Source of the DNA: Hymenobacter armeniacus
GTDB taxonomy: Bacteria; Bacteroidota; Bacteroidia; Cytophagales; Hymenobacteraceae
Length of the DNA: 64,000 nucleotides
Direction of reading: 5' to 3'
Assembly (NCBI RefSeq): GCF_014699055.1
Contig: NZ_JACXAC010000001.1
Coordinates: 930,001-994,000 of the forward strand
Shown here piece after piece: positions 1-8,636 of this stretch. The notes below the pieces were generated by a model, which saw nothing but the letters and a program-made list of their open reading frames with translations, had not been told where the DNA came from and made no database searches. How positions within the stretch are numbered: position 1 is the first letter of the stretch; every line of letters starts with the position of its first letter. Both the position numbers and the translations under genes were made by a program.

Positions 1-1574
1 AAGCCCTGCGAGCGGGTGCTGAGCAGGCTCAGGTCGGAGCGCAGGCGCAGGCGGCGCGCATCGGGCACGTAGTCGGCCGAGTCGGCGAAGCTGTACTCGT
101 CCAGGGTGTCGCTGATTTTTTCGCGGCCGATTTTGGCGCCCCAGCGCACCGTGTGGCTGGGCGCCGCAGTCCAGCGCCCCCGCGTTTCGGCGGTAAAAAT
201 CTGCGCGTCGAGAAAGTTGCGCGAGTGCTTGAACTGCGAGCCAATGTCGCGCTGCCGCACGGCCTGGTTGAATTCCAGCGACTTCGGGTCGCGGTTGATG
301 GCGGCAAACGTGTACGCGGCTTCCACGTCGCGCAGCTCCGACTCGCGCGAAACCAACGCCGAGCCCAGCAGCTCCATCTGCAGCCGCGAGGAAAAATCGT
401 GCTTCAGGTTGAGCCCGCTTTGGTAGGTGTCGAACTGCATGCGCTCGCGGCCATCGTAGGCGATGAAAACGCGCGTGAGCTGGTTGGGGCCGGTAGAGAA
501 CGTAGCCTCCCCGGTTTCGGGCGAGAAGCGGTAGTCGTTGTGCGCCACCACCCCCAACAGGCCCAGCGAGGTGCGCTGCATGTCATCCTTATTGCCCAGG
601 CCGATGGTAACCAGCGCCTGCGCGTCGTAGAACGTGGGGTTGTAGCCGCCCTGCGACTGCTTGAGCGACCGCAGCACGTACTGCGCGTTTTTGTAGCGCA
701 CACCCGCCAGATAGCTCACGCGGCCGTTGGCGGAGCGCGCCTCGGCGTGGGCCGCGCCGCCCACCAGGCTGGCGGTGAGCGAGGCGGCAAACTTCTCGGG
801 CGTTTTGTACTCCACGCTCAGCACCGAGGCCAGCTTGTCGCCGTACTTGGGCTGCCAGCCGCCGCTGCTGAACTCCACCTGCTTCACCAGGTCGGGGTTG
901 ATGAAGCTCAGGCCCTCCTGCTGGGCCGAGGTCACCAGAAACGGCCGGTAAATCTCAAAGCCGTTGACGTACACCAGGTTTTCGTCGTAGTTGCCGCCGC
1001 GCACGCTGTAGGTGCTGCTCAGCTCGCTGTTGGAAACCACGCCCGGCAGCGTTTTCAGAATAGCGTTGAAATCGCCGAATGCCGAGGGAATGTCTTTAGC
1101 TTGGCGCGGGTCGATGTGCGTAATGCTGACCTGCTCGCGGGTGTCGGCCTGCTCCGAGCGCGCGGTCACCTTCACGGCGCTCAGCGCTTTGGTGTCGAGC
1201 CGCATGGTCAGCGCGAAGGGCTTGGCGGCGTCGGCCGGCAGGCGCAGGGGGATGCGCAGGGGCAGATAGCCCAGGCGCCGCACCACCAAAAAAGTATTCT
1301 GCCCACCCTCGCGCACGCGCACGGTCAGCGTGAAATTGCCCTCCGACGTGGTGTTGGCGCCGCCCGGCAGGCCCTCCACTCCCACCGCTGCCAGCTCCAG
1401 CGGCTGGCCGCTGGCGTCGCGCAAGGTGCCAGTCAGCGTCACGGCGGTGGTAGCGGGAGTTTGGGCGGGCAAGGCCGCGGGCGTTTGCGCCTGCGCCGTG
1501 GGGCCAGCCACCAGTACCACCATCACCCCACAAGCCGAAGCCTGGGCCCACAAGGCGCGTCGAAATTCCCTCAT
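1..1574 (-). CDS. TonB-dependent receptor with carboxypeptidase-like N-terminal domain, 5' part only
   Basis: The gene runs off the left edge, so only about 524 N-terminal residues are present. Reading from ATG at 1574 gives a signal peptide ending near AQAQTPA. A CarboxypepD_reg-like beta domain follows (VTLTGTLRDASGQPLELAAV), about residues 40-130. Next is a TonB plug domain with the typical VRGGNYDENLVYVNG and INPDLVKQVEFSSGG stretches, then the start of the barrel. These are hallmarks of Bacteroidota outer-membrane active transporters powered by TonB-ExbBD. It lies 58 bp downstream of rpe on the same strand. The substrate cannot be inferred; no SusD-like partner is visible, though one could lie beyond the edge. 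Confidence 0.9.
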   Translation of the reverse strand, partial: MREFRRALWAQASACGVMVVLVAGPTAQAQTPAALPAQTPATTAVTLTGTLRDASGQPLELAAVGVEGLPGGANTTSEGNFTLTVRVREGGQNTFLVVRRLGYLPLRIPLRLPADAAKPFALTMRLDTKALSAVKVTARSEQADTREQVSITHIDPRQAKDIPSAFGDFNAILKTLPGVVSNSELSSTYSVRGGNYDENLVYVNGFEIYRPFLVTSAQQEGLSFINPDLVKQVEFSSGGWQPKYGDKLASVLSVEYKTPEKFAASLTASLVGGAAHAEARSANGRVSYLAGVRYKNAQYVLRSLKQSQGGYNPTFYDAQALVTIGLGNKDDMQRTSLGLLGVVAHNDYRFSPETGEATFSTGPNQLTRVFIAYDGRERMQFDTYQSGLNLKHDFSSRLQMELLGSALVSRESELRDVEAAYTFAAINRDPKSLEFNQAVRQRDIGSQFKHSRNFLDAQIFTAETRGRWTAAPSHTVRWGAKIGREKISDTLDEYSFADSADYVPDARRLRLRSDLSLLSTRSQG

Positions 1575-1632
1575 GAATGAACGGCGGGATAGAAATGGGA
1601 AGCTATGGAGTTGAAACGCACGGCAAGACGCG

Positions 1633-2352
1633 CTATTGTTGGCGACGCCCGCCTTCGGCCTCGTCCGACAGCACCAGGCCATTCAAATGCTCGCGCAAGT
1701 TGGCCAGGGCCGCCACTGGGCCTTCGTGGGCGCTGAACACAAAATTGCCGGCCACCAGTACGTCGGCTCCGGCTTCTACCAGCGGGCCGGCGTTGGCGAT
1801 GCTTACGCCGCCATCCACTTCAATCAGGGCTTCCGAACCGCAGTCGACCAGCAATTCCTTCAGCATGGCCACCTTTTTCAGGGTATTCGGAATGAAGGCT
1901 TGGCCACCAAAGCCGGGGTTCACCGACATCACCAGCACCACGTCGAGGTCGGCGGCAATGTCTTCCAGCAGCGCCACCGGCGTGTGGGGGTTCAGGGCCA
2001 CGCCGGCGCGGCAGCCCAGCTGCTTGATTTGCTGCACCACGCGGTGCAGGTGCGGGCAGGCCTCGTAATGCACGGTGATGCCGGCCGCGCCGGCGTCGCG
2101 AAACGCCGCCAGGTAGTGCTGGGGCTCTTCTATCATCAGGTGCACGTCGAGCGGCTGCTTGGCGTAGCGGGCCACGGCCTGCAGCACGGGCAGGCCAAAG
2201 GAGATGTTGGGCACGAAGCGGCCGTCCATCACGTCGAAGTGCAGCCAGTCGGCGGCGCTGGAGGCCAGCCGCTCGGTTTCGGCTTGCAGGTTGGCCAAAT
2301 CGGCGGCCAGAAAGGACGGGGCCAGCAGCGGGGCGCGGCGAGTTGAGTTCAT
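1633..2352 (-). CDS. rpe: Ribulose-phosphate 3-epimerase
   Basis: This 239-residue protein interconverts ribulose 5-phosphate and xylulose 5-phosphate in the cytosolic pentose phosphate pathway. It is a TIM barrel with all family signatures: LAPSFLAADLANL near the N-terminus, HFDVMDGRFVPNISFG with the metal-binding His and Asp, DVHLMIEEP, MSVNPGFGGQ in the phosphate-binding part and IEVDGGV near the C-terminus. The ATG at 2352 is chosen because the alignable sequence starts immediately after it. Further upstream the frame has only a non-conserved nine-codon extension. A weak -7-like TATCTTCG lies only a few bases before this ATG. The gene precedes a TonB receptor gene but shows no functional link to it. 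Confidence 0.96.
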   Translation of the reverse strand: MNSTRRAPLLAPSFLAADLANLQAETERLASSAADWLHFDVMDGRFVPNISFGLPVLQAVARYAKQPLDVHLMIEEPQHYLAAFRDAGAAGITVHYEACPHLHRVVQQIKQLGCRAGVALNPHTPVALLEDIAADLDVVLVMSVNPGFGGQAFIPNTLKKVAMLKELLVDCGSEALIEVDGGVSIANAGPLVEAGADVLVAGNFVFSAHEGPVAALANLREHLNGLVLSDEAEGGRRQQ

Positions 2353-2411
2353 GGTGGCGAAGATACAGCCGCCCGGCACTCCCCTGGCGCGCCAGAGCGC
2401 GGCCCCGCCCC

Positions 2412-2420
2412 TACTTTTGC
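2412..2420 (+). promoter_or_regulatory. Candidate -7 promoter box for the trpF-like gene
   Basis: TACTTTTGC fits the Bacteroidota -7 consensus TAnnTTTGY. No clear TTG -33 box is seen at the right distance. It lies 76 bp upstream of the proposed TTG start at 2496. It would place transcription initiation downstream of the earlier in-frame TTG at 2343, which argues against the longer reading. Confidence 0.45.
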
Positions 2421-2495
2421 GACAGGCTACTCGTTTGGCTTCCCCTCACCCGCTTCGGCCGCCCATCTGGTTCCGAACCCACTTCGCTGTTTCCC

Positions 2496-3092
2496 TTGCC
2501 CCACCTCGTTCCCCTCCTCATTCGCGGCATCAACAACCTCTCCGATGCCCGCTACTGCGCCGGCATGGGCGCCGACAAGCTCACCTTCGTGCTCGACCCC
2601 GCCCTGCCCGGCGCCCTCGACACCCGCACCGTGAAAGAGCTGGCCGGCTGGGTGGCCGGCGTGGAGCTGATTGGGGAATTTGACCAGCTCAGCGCAGCCG
2701 AAATCAACGCCGTGGCCGCAGAGTGCGCCCTCGACGCCGTGCTGCTCCGCCGCCCGCGCCCCGAAGCCGAGCTGGCCGAAATCGCCCCGCCCGTGTACGT
2801 GGAGCTGGCGGCTGAGGCAATGCAACACGCCACCGAATTCTCGTCGGTTCCCGTTGGCTGGGTAATGGAGTTGAGTGCTGAAACAACAGCCACAGACACC
2901 GCTGCCCTGCACGCAATCGCGCAGCAGCGCTCCCTGTGGCTGGGCCCGGGCCTGAACCCCGACCTCGCCCACGAGCTGGCCACTCAGCTTCCGCTGGCCG
3001 GCCTCAGCTTCCCGTCCGGCGACGAAGTGAAGCCGGGCCTGCGCGATTTTGACCAGCTGGAAGCCGTGTTCGAGGCCCTGGAGCAGGACTAG
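2496..3092 (+). CDS. Phosphoribosylanthranilate isomerase-like TIM-barrel protein
   Basis: About 198 residues from the proposed TTG at 2496. The N-terminus LIRGINNLSDARYCAGMGAD matches the TrpF-type pattern (K-C-G-x-N/T-x-x-x-D-A), but the usual catalytic Cys of KICG is replaced here (IRG). The usual TrpF phosphate-site sequence near the C-terminus is also weak; LSFPSGDEVKPGLRDFDQLEAVFEAL takes that position. True TrpF performs the Amadori step of tryptophan synthesis. No other trp gene is nearby and the catalytic motif is degraded, so this may be a TrpF-like paralogue with another or no isomerase activity. The start is uncertain: an in-frame TTG at 2343 precedes it but adds a non-conserved Arg/Pro-rich leader and overlaps rpe. 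Confidence 0.7.
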   Translation: MPHLVPLLIRGINNLSDARYCAGMGADKLTFVLDPALPGALDTRTVKELAGWVAGVELIGEFDQLSAAEINAVAAECALDAVLLRRPRPEAELAEIAPPVYVELAAEAMQHATEFSSVPVGWVMELSAETTATDTAALHAIAQQRSLWLGPGLNPDLAHELATQLPLAGLSFPSGDEVKPGLRDFDQLEAVFEALEQD

Positions 3093-3754
3093 CTCAGCCG
3101 GAACTGCACGTACTTGATGGGCACGCCCACGGCCCGGTACTTGCCCTCGAAGTTGGTTTGAATGGCCTGGGCTTCGATAAATTCCGCACCGGTCTCGGCA
3201 TACAGGTCGCGGGTGAAACGCTCCACGCGCGCACCCGGCCGGGCCGCCAGGGTTTCCAGCGTGTATTCAAACAAGCCCTCGTTGTCGGTTTTGAGGTGCA
3301 GCAGGCCATTGGGCGCCAACAGCTGCTGGTAGAGGTCGAGGAAGCGCGGCGAGGTGAGGCGGCGCTTGATGTCGCGGTCGCGCGGGCGCGGGTCCGGAAA
3401 CGTAATCCAGATTTCGGCCAGCTCGCCGGCGCCAAACTGGGCCGCCAGTGCCTCGGCGCGCATCCGCACAAAACCCACGTTGGTCAGGCCCATTTCGGTG
3501 GCGCGGGTGCTGCCCCGCCAGATGCGCTCCCCTTTGATGTCGAGCCCCAGAAAATTGCGCTCGGGGTAGCGCTGCGCCAGGCCCACCGTGTACTCGCCCT
3601 TGCCACAGCCCACTTCGAGCGTGAGCGGGTGCGGGGCCCGAAAGAAATCGGTGCGCCATCGCCCGCCCAGCTGCTCGTATTCCGGCTTTCCGGGCTCAAT
3701 AATATCCGGACGGGTGGCGTTGTCGTTGAAACGCTGCAGTTTAACGCGAGGCAA
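3089..3754 (-). CDS. trmB: tRNA (guanine-N7)-methyltransferase
   Basis: This 221-residue class I SAM methyltransferase makes m7G46 in the variable loop of tRNAs. The SAM-binding motif LEVGCGKGEYT lies near residue 46. The family-specific ITFPDPRPRDRDIKRRLTS with its conserved Asp/Pro/Arg follows in mid-protein, and a C-terminal TNFEGKYRAVGVPIKYVQF stretch completes the fold. Translation starts at TTG (3754); no ATG is available upstream. Its stop codon and that of the convergent trpF-like gene are read from opposite strands of one CTAG tetranucleotide. folC ends 30 bp upstream on the same strand, suggesting co-transcription. Confidence 0.95.
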   Translation of the reverse strand: MPRVKLQRFNDNATRPDIIEPGKPEYEQLGGRWRTDFFRAPHPLTLEVGCGKGEYTVGLAQRYPERNFLGLDIKGERIWRGSTRATEMGLTNVGFVRMRAEALAAQFGAGELAEIWITFPDPRPRDRDIKRRLTSPRFLDLYQQLLAPNGLLHLKTDNEGLFEYTLETLAARPGARVERFTRDLYAETGAEFIEAQAIQTNFEGKYRAVGVPIKYVQFRLS

Positions 3755-3784
3755 ATCGTAGAAATTAACAGGTAAACAATAAAA

Positions 3785-5095
3785 TCAGGCAGCGTACAGC
3801 TCCTCCACTTCCGCCACCACAAAGGTGCTTCCGCCGATGAACACCACGTCGTCGGGCTGAGCGGCCCGGCGCGCCGCGGCCACGGCCTCCCGCACCGACC
3901 CGTAGGTGTCGCCATTCAGGCCCAGCGCCGCAGCTTGTTGCCGCAGCTCGGCTGCCGGCAGCGCCCGCGGAATGCTGGCGGCACAAAAGTAATAGGTGGC
4001 CTCCGGCGGCAGCAGGGCCAGCATGCCGGCCACGTCCTTGTCGTTTACGGTGCCAATGACGAGGTGCAGCGCCCGGTGCGGCACGCGTTGCAGCTGAGCC
4101 ATCACCATGCGCAGCCCGGCCGGGTTGTGGCCCGTGTCGCACACCACCAGCGGCCGCTGGCCGATGATGCTCCAGCGGCCCCGCAGGCCGGTGAGCTGCG
4201 TCACTTGGCGCAGGCCGGTGCGCACGGCCGCCTCCGTGATGCGAAAGCCCAGGGCCCGCAGCTCATCGAGGGTGGCCAGCACGCCGGGCACGTTGTACTG
4301 CTGGTAGTCGCCGGGCAGCCCCAATTCGGCGTTGGGCAGGTAGGGCCGGCCGTGCTGGGTCACGTGGAGGGGGCGCAGGCCGGTTTCCGGCGCGGGCTCG
4401 CCGGCGAAGGTGGCCTGGTAAATCTGGTCAGCCACCACCAAGTGCGCGAGTTTGGCCGCGGCTTCCCGTTCAAACACCGCCGCTACCTCGGGCTGCGTTT
4501 GGCTGATGACCACGGGCACGCCCTGCTTAATAATGCCCGCTTTTTCGGCCGCAATCTCCGGCAGCGTATTGCCCAGCAAGGCTTGGTGGTCGAAACTGAT
4601 GTTGGTGATGAGCGAAACCAGCGGGGTGATGATGTTGGTGGAATCCAGCCGCCCGCCCAGGCCTACTTCGATGATGGCAATGTCAACGCGCTGCTCGGCA
4701 AAATAGGCAAAGGCCAGCGCCACGCACATCTCAAAAAACGAAGGCTGCACCTGCTCAAACAGCGGCCGCCACTTGGCCACCCACTCCACCAAATATTCCG
4801 GTTCCAACTCTTGGCCGTTTACCCGAATGCGCTCCGTGAACTCGCGCAAGTGCGGCGAAGTGTACAAGCCCACCTTATAGCCGGCCGCCTGCAGCACCGC
4901 CGCCAGCAGGTGCGAGCTACTCCCCTTGCCGTTGGTGCCGGCCACGTGCACGCTCCGAAACCGGCGCTCCGGGTTGCCCAGAGCCTCGGCCAACACCAGC
5001 GTGTTGCCCAGTCCCTTTTTGATACCAGCAGCCCCCACCCGCTGAAACATGGGCAGCTGCTCGTAGAGGTAGTTCAGCGTTTCAGAATACGTCAT
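3785..5095 (-). CDS. folC: Bifunctional folylpolyglutamate synthase / dihydrofolate synthase
   Basis: A Mur-ligase-family enzyme of 436 residues that adds glutamate to dihydropteroate and to folates. The P-loop is HVAGTNGKGSSSH near residue 51. GLGGRLDSTNI is the second conserved motif, NISFDHQALLG and EKAGIIKQG are typical of FolC, and CDTGHNPAG begins the C-terminal glutamate-ligase domain. Length is normal for the family. It follows the tonB terminator and precedes trmB by 30 bp. Confidence 0.95.
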   Translation of the reverse strand: MTYSETLNYLYEQLPMFQRVGAAGIKKGLGNTLVLAEALGNPERRFRSVHVAGTNGKGSSSHLLAAVLQAAGYKVGLYTSPHLREFTERIRVNGQELEPEYLVEWVAKWRPLFEQVQPSFFEMCVALAFAYFAEQRVDIAIIEVGLGGRLDSTNIITPLVSLITNISFDHQALLGNTLPEIAAEKAGIIKQGVPVVISQTQPEVAAVFEREAAAKLAHLVVADQIYQATFAGEPAPETGLRPLHVTQHGRPYLPNAELGLPGDYQQYNVPGVLATLDELRALGFRITEAAVRTGLRQVTQLTGLRGRWSIIGQRPLVVCDTGHNPAGLRMVMAQLQRVPHRALHLVIGTVNDKDVAGMLALLPPEATYYFCAASIPRALPAAELRQQAAALGLNGDTYGSVREAVAAARRAAQPDDVVFIGGSTFVVAEVEELYAA

Positions 5096-5143
5096 AATAG
5101 CGTGATGGCAGGCCTAAAATTACGAGTCATTCGCAGCCTGTCA

Positions 5144-5178
5144 ATAAAAAGCCCCGTCACCAAATCGGCAACGGGGCT
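5144..5178 (-). terminator. Rho-independent terminator after tonB
   Basis: Arms AGCCCCGT and ACGGGGCT (5150-5157 and 5171-5178) are followed on the minus strand by a short T-tract. It sits 23 bp beyond the tonB stop and marks the end of the envelope operon. Confidence 0.85.
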
Positions 5179-5201
5179 CGCAAAGCTGTTCGGTGCAAGC
5201 T

Positions 5202-6080
5202 CTACTTGAAGCGGTACGTGATAAAGCCGGTCGCTCCTTCGGTGCCGGAATTGGTACGGCGGAACGTGGCATTCAGCAGCGCATCGCGCACCAAACGCTC
5301 CTGGGCTGGCGACACGTTACCGGACACCTTGGTGACGCTTTCTACGTCGCCATCTTCCGAAATTTTGATTTTAAAGCGAATCATGCCCGGGTTATCGTCA
5401 ATCGATTCGGGCCGGGGCGTGCTGTCGAAGGCCCAGCCGCTCATTTCCAGCCCACCGCTGCCGGGGCTGCTGCCACTGCCCCCACGACCCGGGGCGCCGT
5501 ACAGGGCCTTCGCATCTAGCGAACCATTGGGGTCGCCCTGGTCGCCCACGGTGCCGGGACGGTCGCCGTTGTTGTTGCCGGTGGGCGTGTTGCTGCTGCC
5601 GTTCACGCCGTTGCCGCCACCGGTGGCGTTGCCCTTGGGCGAGAACGTCACGGCCACCTGCCGCTTGGGCTTGGGCGCCACTTTCACTTCTTCCTTGGGC
5701 GGGGCGGGGGTTTCCACGGGCGCTTCCGAAACGGGGCTTTCCTCGGCTTCGCTGGTGATGATTTTTTCCTGCGAGGGCGGCGTGGGGTCGGGCGTGGCCG
5801 CGGCGGCGGGGCGCGGCTGCGGGTCGGGGCTGGCCACGGGCGGGCGGCTGTCTTCGCGGTTCGGCGAGTTGTTGGCCGTGGCCATGCTTTGCACGTCGCC
5901 GGAGCCCGCAGGGTCGAGGCCGTAGTTCAGTTCCACGCCATCGCCGCCACCCAGCGGCTGCAGCGGGGGGTTGGGGCCCTGGAACACCATGAAAATAAAC
6001 AACAGCAGCAGCACCCCGTGCACAACCAGGGTGCCAATCAGGCCTTCGCGCCGGTGCGGTTCTTGATAATCAATAGCCAT
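5202..6080 (-). CDS. tonB: TonB-family energy transducer
   Basis: This 292-residue protein has a short cytoplasmic N-terminus and one membrane segment at about residues 16-34 (GTLVVHGVLLLLFIFMVF). A long periplasmic linker follows: first Pro/Glu/Lys-rich (about 75-140), then unusually Gly/Asn-rich (about 150-215). A C-terminal domain of about 70 residues contains IRFKIKISEDGDVESV and ends in ITYRFK. Family knowledge: it carries proton-motive energy from ExbB-ExbD to outer-membrane proteins. The C-terminal domain is closer to the TolA/TonB variant typical of Bacteroidota than to the enterobacterial form. It is the last gene of the operon, 32 bp after exbD. Confidence 0.88.
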   Translation of the reverse strand: MAIDYQEPHRREGLIGTLVVHGVLLLLFIFMVFQGPNPPLQPLGGGDGVELNYGLDPAGSGDVQSMATANNSPNREDSRPPVASPDPQPRPAAAATPDPTPPSQEKIITSEAEESPVSEAPVETPAPPKEEVKVAPKPKRQVAVTFSPKGNATGGGNGVNGSSNTPTGNNNGDRPGTVGDQGDPNGSLDAKALYGAPGRGGSGSSPGSGGLEMSGWAFDSTPRPESIDDNPGMIRFKIKISEDGDVESVTKVSGNVSPAQERLVRDALLNATFRRTNSGTEGATGFITYRFK

Positions 6081-6112
6081 GGGAATGATACGCTAATCGT
6101 TCGGATGACGGC

Positions 6113-6532
6113 TTACTTGCCGGCTGCTTGCTGGGCCTGGGTGGCCATCACCATTTTCAGCTTGAGCCGGTTGCCAATCTCCAGAATGTCAACCAGCTTC
6201 TGAACGTTCAACGAATTATCCACGCGCAGCACCACCGTGGGCTGCTCCTGGGTGGGCGCCGAGCCCACCAGGGCCACCAGCTCCGATTCCACCGCAGTGG
6301 GATTCACCGGCTTTTTGTTCACGTAATACACGCCCGCCGCATCCACCGAAATGGTGATGGGCTGCTTCATCACCTGCTTGCTCGACTTGGCATTGGGCAG
6401 AAGCAGCTTGATGACGTTGGGGTTTACCAGCGTGGAGGCAATCAGAAAGAACAGCATCAGGAAAAACATGATGTCGTTCATGGCCCCGGTTTCGACGTGC
6501 GAGGTAAGGCGGTGGCGGCGGGAAAGGTTCAT
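6113..6532 (-). CDS. exbD: ExbD/TolR-type biopolymer transport protein
   Basis: 139 residues with a short basic N-terminus (NLSRRHRLTS). One transmembrane helix follows, preceded by METGAMNDIMFFLMLFF-type sequence (here VETGAMNDIMFFLMLFF) containing the Asp needed for proton coupling. The periplasmic domain has VYYVNKKPV and VVLRVDNSLNVQKLVDI. It forms the proton channel with the ExbB-like protein encoded just upstream. The 91-bp gap to exbB holds a long inverted repeat. Confidence 0.93.
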   Translation of the reverse strand: MNLSRRHRLTSHVETGAMNDIMFFLMLFFLIASTLVNPNVIKLLLPNAKSSKQVMKQPITISVDAAGVYYVNKKPVNPTAVESELVALVGSAPTQEQPTVVLRVDNSLNVQKLVDILEIGNRLKLKMVMATQAQQAAGK

Positions 6533-6533
6533 T

Positions 6534-6627
6534 GGTTGATGTGCTAATGAATTGATATGCTAATGTGCTGAAGACTGAATGTTAGTTTCAGCACATCAGC
6601 ACATTAAAGAATCAGCAAATCAATTAA
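6534..6627. repeat. Imperfect inverted repeat in the exbB-exbD gap
   Basis: TAATGTGCTGA at 6561-6571 is a perfect reverse complement of TCAGCACATTA at 6596-6606. It can alternatively pair one register over with TTCAGCACAT at 6587-6596. Flanking copies of related 8-mers (TGCTAATG, AATTGAT) extend the similarity of the arms outward to about 40 bp. No T-tract follows, so it looks like an mRNA structure between two co-transcribed genes rather than a terminator. Confidence 0.75.
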
Positions 6628-7310
6628 TTGTCCTGGAGAATGTCCATGAACTCAATGGCCGAGTTTTCCATCCGGAACACCATGCGCTCAACCAGTATGC
6701 TCAGCCAGTGGTAGCCCACGTGGGCGATGATGCCCACGATGAGGCCCGTGGCCGAGGTCACCAGCTTCACGTACAGGCCGTCGGCTACCTGCGGAATGCC
6801 GAACTCCTTGGTGGCGGCGATGGAATAGAAAATTTTGATAACCCCGATGATGGTGCCCACGAAGCCAATCATGGGCGCAATGCCGGCGATGATGCCCAGG
6901 ATGCTGATGTTCTTTTCGAGGCGCGCAATTTCAATCTTGCCCACGTTTTCCACGCTGGTTTCAATTTCCTTGAGCGGCAGGCCGATGCGGCGCAGGCCTT
7001 TTTCGACCATGCGGGCCAGCGGCGAGGCGGTTTGCGCGCACAGCAGCTTGGCGCCGGCCAGGTCGCCCTTCACCATGAGCGAGCGGATGCCGTTCATGAA
7101 GGTGTCGGGGTCGCCGGCGGCGCGGCGAATGGTGAAGTAGCGCTCGATGATGATGTAAACCGAGAGGATGGAAAGCGCCACCAGCGGAATCATAATCCAG
7201 CCGCCGCGCAGCAGCAGGTCGATAACCGGGACGCTGGTGCTGGCAATGGGCGCAGCGGTAGTAACAGTATCGGCAGCGGTGGGAACCACCTGCAGGAAGA
7301 ATGCGGACAT
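6624..7310 (-). CDS. exbB: ExbB/TolQ/MotA-type proton channel protein
   Basis: 228 residues with three predicted membrane helices. The first is around residues 34-54 (WIMIPLVALSILSVYIIIERYF). Two more are at about 137-160 (ILGIIAGIAPMIGFVGTIIG) and 180-205 (LVTSATGLIVGIIAHVGYHW). The paired GFVGTIIG and TSATGLIVGI motifs are diagnostic for the family. With ExbD it makes the inner-membrane motor that energises TonB. Its start is 8 bp from the end of the HU/SPOR gene, so the two are tightly coupled. Confidence 0.94.
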   Translation of the reverse strand: MSAFFLQVVPTAADTVTTAAPIASTSVPVIDLLLRGGWIMIPLVALSILSVYIIIERYFTIRRAAGDPDTFMNGIRSLMVKGDLAGAKLLCAQTASPLARMVEKGLRRIGLPLKEIETSVENVGKIEIARLEKNISILGIIAGIAPMIGFVGTIIGVIKIFYSIAATKEFGIPQVADGLYVKLVTSATGLIVGIIAHVGYHWLSILVERMVFRMENSAIEFMDILQDN

Positions 7311-7318
7311 GAAAAGGA

Positions 7319-8533
7319 TTAAAATTTCAACGTATTGTAGTCGCAGTGCGTGCTCACGCGCAGACGCTGGGCTTCGCGCTGGGCCGAGGCCAGGTCGGCG
7401 TAGTCGCCGGCCGTGAGGCGGAACAGGCGGCTGCCAAAAGGCGGCAGGATGATGCGGGCATTATGACCGTTGCGGGCCAGGATTTTGCGGCCCTTTTCGG
7501 CGTTGGCTAAGCTGCCGTAGGCGCCGGCAATGACGTAGTAACGCCCTGTGCGGTTTTTAATTGTAACCGAGTTGGTGGCCGCGGGGGCTTTGGCCTTAGG
7601 CAGCGCGGGCGCAACCGCTGCCGGAGCAACGGCGGGCTTGGCAGCCGCAACCGGGGTTTCCACCGTGTTGGCCAAAGCTTTGGGCTCAGTCACCGGCGTT
7701 GTTGCGGCAACAATAGCTGCCGGCTCTACTGTCTTGGCGGTCGGGGTCTCCAGCGTGGGGATGGGCTGCGCCACAGGGGCAGCGGGCGCCGAAGCTTCCG
7801 AAGCATTGAGCGGCGTCAGGCCTTCGGCAGCCGTTTCGGCGCTGGTAAAGGTGCGCTGGCCCAGCGTAGCCTGCTGGGGTTCCGACAGGGAGGCGGCACC
7901 CGAAGTGCGCTGCTGCGCCCATTCCAGCTTGGGCAGTTGATTTTGCCACTTGGCCGAAACCATATTGCGGTTCACCAGAAACTGGTAGTTGGCCAAAAAA
8001 AGCAGCCCCGCCGCCAGGGCAATGATGCCGCCCGGCAGCAGGCGCGCCACGCGGGTGCGCCGCGTGGAGGCGCCGCGCAAAGCCGGCTGCGGGCGCTTGC
8101 TGCGGGCGTCGTTGGCTCGCACGGGACGCGCCACCAACTCGGGCAGCCCATAAGCCGAGGCCAGCAGGTTGTCGGAACCGGTGTATTCGAAAGCCAGGCC
8201 ACGGCCGGCGGCGCGACGGAAAATCCCGATGCCGGGCAGTTCGGTGCGGTTGGTTTCGTCGAGCTCCTGCTTGAGGCCGGCCACGGCAGCGCGCACGGCT
8301 TCGCGGGCTTGCGCGATGGGCAGGCCCAGGTGCTGGCTCAGGGCGTCGACGAGCAGGCCGTCGTTGCGGGTCAGGGCTTGGTTGAAGGCCACCAGCTTGG
8401 TAGGCGGGCCCAGGGCCTGGCGGCCGGGCTGCACGCGAGCCGGCGAAGCATCGGCCACCAATCCTCCAAAATCCGGAATAATCACGCAGTCGTGGTCGCG
8501 GAGCAAAGGACGGATGTGGTCGGCTAAATGCAT
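7319..8533 (-). CDS. HU (CCDC81-type) and SPOR domain protein
   Basis: 404 residues. The N-terminus (1-about 135) matches the bacterial CCDC81-like HU domains found in Bacteroidota: HIRPLLRDHDCVIIPDFGGL, then ELPGIGIFRRAAGRGLAFEY. A single membrane helix follows at about 166-186 (GGIIALAAGLLFLANYQFL). A long Ala/Pro-rich periplasmic spacer leads to a C-terminal SPOR domain of about 75 residues (RYYVIAGAYGSLANAEKGRK). SPOR domains bind peptidoglycan strands lacking stem peptides, commonly at division sites. The cytoplasmic part may self-associate or bind DNA; that is inference. It lies between the barrel gene and exbB, suggesting a link between cell wall and the Ton motor. Confidence 0.85.
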   Translation of the reverse strand: MHLADHIRPLLRDHDCVIIPDFGGLVADASPARVQPGRQALGPPTKLVAFNQALTRNDGLLVDALSQHLGLPIAQAREAVRAAVAGLKQELDETNRTELPGIGIFRRAAGRGLAFEYTGSDNLLASAYGLPELVARPVRANDARSKRPQPALRGASTRRTRVARLLPGGIIALAAGLLFLANYQFLVNRNMVSAKWQNQLPKLEWAQQRTSGAASLSEPQQATLGQRTFTSAETAAEGLTPLNASEASAPAAPVAQPIPTLETPTAKTVEPAAIVAATTPVTEPKALANTVETPVAAAKPAVAPAAVAPALPKAKAPAATNSVTIKNRTGRYYVIAGAYGSLANAEKGRKILARNGHNARIILPPFGSRLFRLTAGDYADLASAQREAQRLRVSTHCDYNTLKF

Positions 8534-8636
8534 TGTATCAATTAAAAATTATGAGTTAACAGCGGCGAGTCATCGGGTTACGGCTCATTGCGTTAGCTGC
8601 AATTTGCTTCGTAACCGCGGACCTGTTTCTGTCACC

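Noticed and set aside
2343..2495. Longer start for the trpF-like gene
   Set aside because: It begins at TTG inside the rpe start, adds an Arg/Pro-rich non-conserved leader, and lies upstream of the best -7 box.
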